A stretch of DNA of 5,986 nt, from assembly GCA_025927435.1 (NCBI GenBank), contig JAICLM010000133.1:1-5986 (forward strand). The letters are read 5' to 3'. The notes beneath the pieces were generated by a model that was given only the letters and a program-made list of their open reading frames with translations, made no database searches and had not been told where the DNA came from. Source of the stretch: Thermoleophilia bacterium (GTDB taxonomy: Bacteria; Actinomycetota; Thermoleophilia; Gaiellales; Gaiellaceae). Numbering within the stretch: position 1 is the first letter of the stretch; every line of letters starts with the position of its first letter. Position numbers and translations under genes: made by a program. Below, in pieces: positions 1 through 4,506 of the stretch.

Positions 1-129
1 CCCCGAGCCTCACCCGACACGCCGAGACCGGGCAACGCCCGGCGTCCGGATCAAGCTCGGATAGATCAGTTAGCCGCAGAAAAACCCCTTCGAAGCCGCG
101 CCAATGTATCCCCAGTTGGCTTGGGTGTA

Positions 130-151
130 AAGGACTTCCTGTATCGTCCTT
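130..151. promoter_or_regulatory. Inverted repeat upstream of the winged-helix gene, possible operator
   Basis: AAGGAC (130-135) is the exact reverse complement of GTCCTT (146-151), with a 10-nt spacer. TATCGT (142-147), which fits the actinobacterial TAnnnT -10 consensus, overlaps the right arm. No convincing -35 element sits at the right distance: TTGGCT at 116 is too far and TTGGGT at 121 too near. The position, about 45 bp before the start of a small DNA-binding protein, would suit autoregulation. That is inference from placement only. Confidence 0.25.
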
Positions 152-194
152 CAGGCGCCGCCGGGGTTCAACTAGCCGAAGGGACTGACTCACC

Positions 195-506
195 TTGGCC
201 GATTGGTCGCTGCTGACCAGCCATGGACGTCTGCTGCTTGCGATCGAGAACGAGCCCGGACTGCGCGTGCGGGACATGGCCGACCGGCTCGAGATGAGCG
301 AGCGTGGGGTCGCACTGATCCTGCGCGACCTGCGGGATGCCGGTTACGTCACCTCGCGTCGCGAGGGCAGGCGGGTCTATTACAAGGTCGTTCCCGACAA
401 GCCCATGCGCAGGGACTCGCTGCGGCACCAGACGGTAGGCCAGCTTCTCCAGCTGCTCACGGAGGCCGAGAGCGCTCGACGCGACCGTTCAGACGCCTCG
501 AACTGA
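195..506 (+). CDS. Small winged-helix (MarR/ArsR-like) transcriptional regulator
   Basis: This 103-aa cytoplasmic protein is almost entirely one winged helix-turn-helix DNA-binding domain. Residues 3-20 form a first helix (WSLLTSHGRLLLAIENEP). Residues 24-53 form the HTH (RVRDMADRLEMSERGVALIL, then DLRDAGYV), and residues 54-66 the basic wing (REGRRVYYKV). A C-terminal helix (HQTVGQLLQLL, 78-88) probably mediates dimerisation. It resembles a family of about 100-aa single-domain regulators common in actinobacteria, typified by WTFLTNHA...LLRDIAERVGITERAAQRI. No ligand domain or metal-binding cysteines are visible, so the signal and target are unknown. The TTG start at 195 is forced, because an in-frame TGA lies at 186-188 and no other start lies between. 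GAAGGGA at 178-184 serves as the ribosome-binding site. It is read in the same direction as the response regulator downstream but 121 bp away, so co-transcription is uncertain. Confidence 0.85.
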   Translation: MADWSLLTSHGRLLLAIENEPGLRVRDMADRLEMSERGVALILRDLRDAGYVTSRREGRRVYYKVVPDKPMRRDSLRHQTVGQLLQLLTEAESARRDRSDASN

Positions 507-521
507 GCTCCTTCACTCGGC

Positions 522-550
522 CGAGGGATCCGCTCCCCCGGGCGAGGGAT
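522..550 (+). repeat. Two 8-bp direct repeats, 21 bp apart, before the response-regulator gene
   Basis: CGAGGGAT occurs at 522-529 and again at 543-550. The 21-bp period is two helical turns, so both copies lie on the same face of the DNA. They lie in the 121-bp gap between the winged-helix gene and the first response-regulator gene. The first copy overlaps a 10-bp perfect palindrome, CTCGGCCGAG (516-525). This arrangement is typical of an operator, but no binding protein can be assigned. Confidence 0.3.
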
Positions 551-627
551 TGCCCCCCGCGGCGGCGAACAGCATGCTCTGGAGGCGACACCTGCGGCTC
601 TTGGAAACCTCACTCACATACCAGGCG

Positions 628-1293
628 ATGTCTCGGGACCCGGCCTCGGCCGAGTGCGAGCCGACGGCCGACACGGTGGTAGTCGCCGGCGGCCGGGCTC
701 TCGTCCGCGCTGCCCGGCGGAGCGTGCTCGAGCGGGCCGGCCTCGTCGTCGCTGCGGACGTCGAGGACGCCTCGCGCGCCGCCAAGGCCGCGGTGCTTTA
801 CGAGGCGCAGCTCGTCATCGTCGACTCGCAGGTCAGCGGAGGCTGCGTCCAGGCCGTCCACAGCATCACCCTCCGAGCGCCCGATGTCTCGGTTCTCGTC
901 GTTGCGCCGGAACTCGACCGGGCCGAGCTGCTCGCGGCGGTCCGCGCCGGCGCGCAGGGGTTCGTTACCGAGACGCTCGGCGCCTCCGGGCTCGCACGAG
1001 CGGTCGAGGTGGCCCTGCGTGGAGATACGGTCATCCCCCGCGCCGGGGTGGTGGCGCTGATCGAGCAGTTGCGCGCCCGCGGACAGGAGCAAACGTCCGT
1101 CGATGGGATCCAACTGCAACTCACCCGGCGTGAGGCGGACGTGATGACCCGGCTCCGGGATGGACTGACCCCGAAGCAGATCGCCTCCGAGCTCGAGTTG
1201 TCAGCCGTCACCGTCCGCCGCCATCTCGCTTCGATTGCTCGAAAGACACGACAGGCCCGCCCCCTGACTCTCGCGCTCGAATCGACGTCCTGA
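628..1293 (+). CDS. Atypical NarL/LuxR-type response regulator with an eroded receiver pocket
   Basis: From ATG 628 this is a 221-aa protein with a receiver-like domain (about residues 15-137) and a C-terminal LuxR/GerE HTH (about 165-213; LTRREADVM, then SAVTVRRH at 192-199). The phosphoacceptor position keeps Asp66 (LVIVDS), but other conserved residues are gone. The acidic pair after strand 1 is Gly21-Gly22 (VVVAGGRAL), the switch Ser/Thr is Ala93 (VLVVAP), and the conserved Lys is Glu115 (GFVTE). This predicts a pseudo-receiver that is not switched by ordinary Mg2+-dependent phosphorylation, with DNA binding intact. The start is uncertain. The frame opens at a TTG at 550, and the best Shine-Dalgarno (GGAGG, 581-585) would serve only a CTG at 592. 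I chose ATG 628 because receiver residue numbers then match the paralogue converging from 2131 exactly. It ends tail to tail with that paralogue, with 157 bp between them. Target genes are unknown. Confidence 0.85.
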   Translation: MSRDPASAECEPTADTVVVAGGRALVRAARRSVLERAGLVVAADVEDASRAAKAAVLYEAQLVIVDSQVSGGCVQAVHSITLRAPDVSVLVVAPELDRAELLAAVRAGAQGFVTETLGASGLARAVEVALRGDTVIPRAGVVALIEQLRARGQEQTSVDGIQLQLTRREADVMTRLRDGLTPKQIASELELSAVTVRRHLASIARKTRQARPLTLALESTS

Positions 1294-1382
1294 CCCGCAC
1301 GGGCCCAAGGAGATCTGACTGTCTGCGCGGGGGCGCGCCTGTCTTCTGCATCAACGCAGATTCGGCGCTCCTAGGCGGTAGC

Positions 1383-1440
1383 CGGAGGTCCAGTTCGGCC
1401 TCCGCCGCAGGTCCGGCAGGGCAAAAAAAGCGCTGCCGGA
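1383..1440 (+). other. Two hairpins in the convergent intergenic region
   Basis: CGGAGG (1383-1388) pairs with CCTCCG (1399-1404) around a 10-nt loop. TCCGGCAG (1412-1419) pairs with CTGCCGGA (1433-1440) around a 13-nt loop. Neither is followed by a T run on the plus strand, so neither is a canonical intrinsic terminator for the plus-strand regulator gene ending at 1293. They may still help end or stabilise its transcript. The second shares bases with the minus-strand terminator and cannot form together with it. Confidence 0.35.
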
Positions 1441-1449
1441 TCCCAGCGC
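1423..1449 (-). terminator. Rho-independent terminator of the minus-strand response regulator
   Basis: Read on the minus strand, GCGCTG (1449-1444) and CAGCGC (1435-1430) form a 6-bp GC-rich stem around an 8-nt loop. It is extended by a G-U and then an A-U pair at its base, and is followed at once by seven T residues (1429-1423). The structure starts directly after the TGA stop at 1451-1453. Stem, loop and T-run all fit an intrinsic terminator. Confidence 0.85.
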
Positions 1450-1450
1450 C

Positions 1451-2131
1451 TCAGCGTCGCCGCTGGGCCTGAATCAGCCCCACCGCCTGCTCGCGATTCT
1501 CTACGCCGAGCTTCCGGAGCAAGAGGCCGACGTGTCGGCGAACGGTGACCGGTGACACGCCGAGTCGATCTGCGATTGCAGCGGTCGAGTTTCCCTCGCT
1601 GAGCAGCTCTGCCACGTCCCATTCGCGGGGCGTGAGAGTCACCTGCCCCTCGGGAAGGTTGATGCGCCGCCCGGAGAGGTGCCGAATTTCGTCGACGAGG
1701 TATGGGACGAGCGACCGTGACAGCGCCGGTTCTCCTCGGTGAGCCGCAAGGAGCGTGGAGGCGAGCCGGTCCCCGGTGAGTCCGTCCTTGAGGAGGTAGC
1801 CGGAGGCTCCCCGGGTGAGGGCGCCGACCACGTCTTGTGGGCGGCTCGAGTAGCTGATCACGACGATCAGCGTCTCGGGCGAACTCTTCGCGATGCGCGC
1901 GATCGCTTTCGGGCCCGGCCCCAACAGCTCGAGCTCGATCAGGCAGATGTCTGGATTGAGCCGCGACGCGGCCATGATCGCGCCCGGGGCGTCCCCGACC
2001 ACGTCGGCGACGACGAATCCCCCGGCCTCGAGCGCTTCGCGGACGCCACGGCGGAAGGCAACGTCGGCGTCGGCCAACAGAACCGTCAGGTTTTCGCGCG
2101 CGGCGTTCCCCTCGGTCGGCCGACTCTCCAC
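1451..2131 (-). CDS. NarL/LuxR-type response regulator with Glu at the phosphoacceptor site
   Basis: This 226-aa protein has a receiver domain (about residues 15-137) and a LuxR/GerE HTH (about 166-214; LTPREWDVAELL, recognition segment SPVTVRRH at 193-200). In the receiver, Asp21 is present but the second acidic residue is Ala22 (LLADAD). Ser93 (VVIS) and Lys115 (GYLLKDG) are conserved. The phosphoacceptor position, normally Asp in LLDVxMPG-like motifs, is Glu66 (CLIELELLG). Asp-to-Glu changes can mimic phosphorylation in some response regulators, so the protein may be permanently active or may use another signal; this is inference. GTG 2131 is preceded by a strong AGGGGAGG ribosome-binding site. 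A possible -10 box (TAGATT, minus strand, 2170-2165) lies upstream without a clear -35. It is a paralogue of the plus-strand regulator that converges on it. The secreted-peptide gene lies 81 bp upstream on the same strand. Confidence 0.92.
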   Translation of the reverse strand: MESRPTEGNAARENLTVLLADADVAFRRGVREALEAGGFVVADVVGDAPGAIMAASRLNPDICLIELELLGPGPKAIARIAKSSPETLIVVISYSSRPQDVVGALTRGASGYLLKDGLTGDRLASTLLAAHRGEPALSRSLVPYLVDEIRHLSGRRINLPEGQVTLTPREWDVAELLSEGNSTAAIADRLGVSPVTVRRHVGLLLRKLGVENREQAVGLIQAQRRR

Positions 2132-2212
2132 TCCCCTGCCTCCCCTGCGGCTCGCATCTGGAGGAATCTAACGCCGGTCTGACTCGCCGCGGGGGCGGTG
2201 ACGGTTCGCGGG

Positions 2213-2401
2213 CTAAGGGAGGCAGGCCTCCGTTTGCGGTGCGGTGCTGCCGCTGAGACGGCCGTCCGTGAGCGTGACCGGCCCGACGGAGGACACGCCG
2301 TGCGTGCAGACGGGCGTGTCGGCGGTCGCGGTGGCGACGACGACCACCGCAATGAGTGCGGCGAGCAGAGCGAGCCGGAGCAGCCTGATCACGGTCAGCA
2401 C
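2213..2401 (-). CDS. Small secreted peptide precursor with two cysteines
   Basis: This 62-aa product has a textbook Sec signal peptide. It has two arginines near the N-terminus (R6, R9), a hydrophobic core at about 10-23 (LALLAALIAVVVVA) and an AxA signal-peptidase I site (A25-T26-A27, cut before D28). The predicted mature peptide is 35 aa and starts DTPVCTHGVSSVGPV. It holds Cys32 and Cys60, which could form one disulfide outside the cell. By hand count about 55 of 62 codons end in G or C, matching the real genes here, whereas the antisense frames give no recognisable protein. The start is GTG at 2401 with only a weak GAG-like ribosome-binding site. I recognise no named family and assign no function; an exported structural peptide or a signal are both possible. 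It lies 81 bp upstream of the minus-strand response regulator and could share its transcript. It diverges from the CAP-domain gene. Confidence 0.65.
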   Translation of the reverse strand: MLTVIRLLRLALLAALIAVVVVATATADTPVCTHGVSSVGPVTLTDGRLSGSTAPQTEACLP

Positions 2402-2631
2402 AGGCGCTCGATATTCCGCGCAGTCACTAGGGCAATAACGCCGGTGCCGTCACGACGGGTACGTGATCGATTAAGGTCCGCCCCTCCTGGGGTCGAGGCG
2501 ACCGTGCTGACCGTCGCCACCGAAGGCGATCGAGCGAATGCACACCGAGCGGAAACACTCAAGGTGGTCAGGGCTCTAGCCGAGGTAGTCCTTAGCTTTT
2601 TGAAAGTCGCGATCGTCCAGGGAGGAAAGTG
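2402..2631. other. Divergent intergenic region with several potential hairpins
   Basis: This 230-bp spacer separates the minus-strand peptide gene from the plus-strand CAP gene and should hold both promoters. On the plus strand it can form three consecutive hairpins. The first is GGT-C-CGCC with GGCGACC (2475-2503, one bulged C). The second is TCGCC with GGCGA around ACCGAA (2514-2529). The third is CACCGAG with CTC-AA-GGTG (2543-2566). A TAGCTT box (2593-2598) matches TAnnnT, about 34 bp before the CAP start, without a good -35. A 42-codon frame from GTG 2504 ends in a TGATG overlap with the CAP start, with weak coding bias. I recognise no known riboswitch core. Confidence 0.35.
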
Positions 2632-3201
2632 ATGGCATCAGTGTTGCGCTTTGGAACGGTATGCCTGAACCGGAGACGAGCACTTCAAGCCGCCCTCATC
2701 TTCGCGGTGCTTGTCGTGACCGCGCTCCTCGTCGATTCGGCGCTCGCGTCGAGTCGTTCGGAGACGACCCTTCAGGCGCTGAATCGCCAGGTGCTCGCGG
2801 GCGTGAATCGTTTTCGTGCGAGGCACGGCCGCGCGCCGCTGCATGAGTCGGCTGCGCTCGACAGATCGGCGCGCCGGCACTCGCTCGAAATGGGCCGCGT
2901 CGGCTACTTCGCGCACTCCTCGGCCGACGGGTTGCAGTTCTGGCAGCGCATCCGAAACTTCTACCCCGCCCATGGGTACTCGTACTGGTCGGTCGGCGAG
3001 AACCTCGTCTGGGCCTCCCCGAGCCTGAGGGTCGGGGGTGCGATGAGGATGTGGATCTCGAGTCCGCCGCATCTGGCGAACCTGCTCTCTCGCCGGTGGC
3101 GCCAGATCGGGATCTCCGCTGTCGGAGTTGCGAGTGCTCCGGGCGTCTACGGCCACAGGCACGTCACCATCATCACCACCGATTTCGGCGTTCGCCACTA
3201 G
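2632..3201 (+). CDS. Exported CAP-domain (SCP/PR1, YkwD-like) protein
   Basis: This 189-aa protein has a basic N-terminus (NRRR, 13-16) and a hydrophobic segment at 19-34. A possible AxA cleavage site lies before Ser40 (ALA, 37-39), so it is either secreted or membrane-anchored. Residues 46-187 form a CAP domain: a first helix LNRQVLAGVNRFRARHG, then HSLEMGRVGYFAHSS with His83 and His95. These are followed by VGENLVW with Glu123, MWISSPPHLANLL with His147 and the closing strands IGISAVGV and VTIITTDFG. His/Glu residues at these places line the conserved cleft of the superfamily, whose biochemical role in bacteria is mostly unresolved. Its length fits a minimal single-domain member. ATG 2632 is preferred over the GTG at 2629 because GGAGG at 2621-2625 lies 6 nt before it. 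It may act on the cell envelope, next to glycan genes and opposite a secreted peptide. Confidence 0.93.
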   Translation: MASVLRFGTVCLNRRRALQAALIFAVLVVTALLVDSALASSRSETTLQALNRQVLAGVNRFRARHGRAPLHESAALDRSARRHSLEMGRVGYFAHSSADGLQFWQRIRNFYPAHGYSYWSVGENLVWASPSLRVGGAMRMWISSPPHLANLLSRRWRQIGISAVGVASAPGVYGHRHVTIITTDFGVRH

Positions 3202-3222
3202 CCAGGGCGCTACAGCGGGTCA

Positions 3223-3255
3223 GCCGAGCGCCCGACGGGCCCCGCTACGCTCGGC
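3223..3255 (+). other. 8-bp hairpin overlapping the acyltransferase start region
   Basis: GCCGAGCG (3223-3230) pairs perfectly with CGCTCGGC (3248-3255) around a 17-nt loop that itself contains GCCC-GAC-GGGC. There is no T run, so it is not a standard terminator for the CAP gene. Its right arm ends 3 nt before the ATG at 3259 and covers the only G-rich stretch that could act as a Shine-Dalgarno. In a read-through transcript from the CAP gene it would tend to hide the start. Confidence 0.45.
3246..3251 (+). promoter_or_regulatory. Candidate -10 box for leaderless transcription of the acyltransferase gene
   Basis: TACGCT fits the TAnnnT -10 consensus of high-GC Gram-positive bacteria and is followed by exactly 7 nt before ATG 3259, so transcription could begin at or next to the A of the ATG. 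The gene has no good Shine-Dalgarno, which agrees with a leaderless mRNA. No clear -35 hexamer is visible. Confidence 0.4.
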
Positions 3256-3258
3256 GGG

Positions 3259-4470
3259 ATGGACGGCTCCACGTCCCTCCGCCGGCGCTTGGGGGATCGT
3301 GCTCCGTGGTTGAGGCGCGCGTACCACGCGTACCTGTCGGCCCGGCGGGTGGGCCGGTCGACCCTGTCCGCGGTGCTGGACCCGCACTTTCCGCGCCAGA
3401 CGACGTATGAGGGAAGCCACGGGAGGGCGTGGTGCGTCGGTCTCAGGTGGAGGGCGCCGAGCATCGCCGCGTTCTTCTGCGGCGACGACGTCAGCCTCGC
3501 TTCCGGTGGCCGGATATCGCGGCGCCGTGTTCCCGGTCGGATCGATCGCGTCACCGGCGCAGGCGTCCTTCCCATCGTTCGGATTCTCGACCCGGAGCGG
3601 TGGCCGGCCGACCTCCTGGGGCGGGCAATCGTCGTGCCGCAGGAGGTGGCGATGCATACGGATCTCCCGGCCGACGTCGACGCGCTCCGCTCGCAACTCC
3701 ACACGTCCATCACCCGGGGGGATTTCCGACGAATCCGCCACGCGAACTTCAGCTACAGAGTCACGAACGACCCCGCGCTGATCCGCGAGTTCCATGCTCG
3801 ACACCACGCACCCCTCGTCGCGCAGCGGTTCCCCGACGACGGCAGTATCGGCCCGGTCGAGAACATGCTGGACAAGCTGAACCAGGGGGGCGAGCTGGTT
3901 TGCGCCGACGCCGACGGCGCCTGGGTGGCCGGAGTCTTCAACATTGCCGGCGAGACGAGCTACGAACTGGGAACCCTCGGCATTCGCGATGCGGACGAGA
4001 CCGTGCGCCACAAAGGGGTGGCAGCAGCGCTCATCATCCGGAGCCTCGAGCGAGCCGTCGAGTTGGGGCGGTGCCGCGCCACCTTGGGTCAGTCGCTGCC
4101 ATTTCTCGGCAAGGGGTCCGTGTGGTTCAAGGCGAAGTGGGGCGGGACGATCACACGCAACCCCGAGATGCCGGAACTTCACATGTTTCTGGATCTTCGC
4201 CACGCCGCGGTGCGTCGGATGCTGTCCGCAACTCCCATCATCCACGTCGAGGACGACTCGTTGGTGGCTTCGACGTGGCTCGAGCCAGGGGAACCGCCCG
4301 CCCGGGATGCGAAGCGGTTCCCGGGCATCTCCCACTGGTACGTCCTCGCGGAACCGCAAACTCTCGCGGCCGCAGACGCGCAACGGTTGGCGGACGAACG
4401 GATCATTCCCATCCCCGTCACCCTGCGAGGGGACGAGCCGCTCTGGCTGGGAGAACAGTTGCATCGCTAA
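3259..4470 (+). CDS. FemAB/CelD-like GNAT-fold acyltransferase
   Basis: This 403-aa protein has no signal peptide or transmembrane segment. The C-terminal GNAT-like half is the best clue. RRIRHANFSYRVTNDPALIREFHARHHAP (157-185) is followed by a central GELVCADADGAWVAGVFNI stretch (211-229), then TLGIRDADETVRHKGVAAALIIRSLERAVELG (239-270), TLGQSLPFLGKGSVWFKAKWGG (275-296). The ending, a Gly-rich segment then FK-x-K/R-WG, is characteristic of FemAB-related and CelD/BioF2-type (Acetyltransf_6) enzymes. These transfer acyl or aminoacyl groups in peptidoglycan, glycan or lipid synthesis. The N-terminal part (1-140) is less recognisable and would be the partner half of the fold. The acceptor substrate is unknown. 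The epimerase gene follows after 36 bp, so the two are probably an operon for surface glycan modification. Translation may be leaderless, since there is no good ribosome-binding site. Confidence 0.82.
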   Translation: MDGSTSLRRRLGDRAPWLRRAYHAYLSARRVGRSTLSAVLDPHFPRQTTYEGSHGRAWCVGLRWRAPSIAAFFCGDDVSLASGGRISRRRVPGRIDRVTGAGVLPIVRILDPERWPADLLGRAIVVPQEVAMHTDLPADVDALRSQLHTSITRGDFRRIRHANFSYRVTNDPALIREFHARHHAPLVAQRFPDDGSIGPVENMLDKLNQGGELVCADADGAWVAGVFNIAGETSYELGTLGIRDADETVRHKGVAAALIIRSLERAVELGRCRATLGQSLPFLGKGSVWFKAKWGGTITRNPEMPELHMFLDLRHAAVRRMLSATPIIHVEDDSLVASTWLEPGEPPARDAKRFPGISHWYVLAEPQTLAAADAQRLADERIIPIPVTLRGDEPLWLGEQLHR

Positions 4471-4506
4471 CCTGTCGGGCCGGCGCGGGCCCACCAGGAG
4501 GCAGGT

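Noticed and set aside
88..95. CTTCGAAG palindrome next to a run of A and C, considered as a minus-strand terminator
   Set aside because: A palindrome with no loop cannot form a stable RNA hairpin and no gene on the minus strand ends here.
550..627. A 26-residue N-terminal extension of the plus-strand response regulator from TTG 550
   Set aside because: The extra residues have no counterpart in the paralogue and TTG 550 has no properly spaced ribosome-binding site. It is not excluded, because a good GGAGG at 581-585 remains unexplained.
1307..1374. AAGGAG ribosome-binding-site-like motif followed by a 19-codon frame starting at CTG 1315
   Set aside because: The spacing to CTG is only 2 nt, there is no ATG, GTG or TTG, and the product resembles nothing known. 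It is probably chance in the 3' region of the response regulator.
2198..2632. A 144-codon plus-strand frame opposite the small secreted peptide
   Set aside because: The first two thirds are charged, low-complexity antisense of the signal-peptide gene. Only the last 42 codons, reported separately as a doubtful leader ORF, have any independent support.
4476..4492. GGGCC/GGCCC stem between the acyltransferase and epimerase genes, considered as a terminator
   Set aside because: It is short, has no T run, and lies just before a strong AGGAGG site, so read-through within an operon is more likely.
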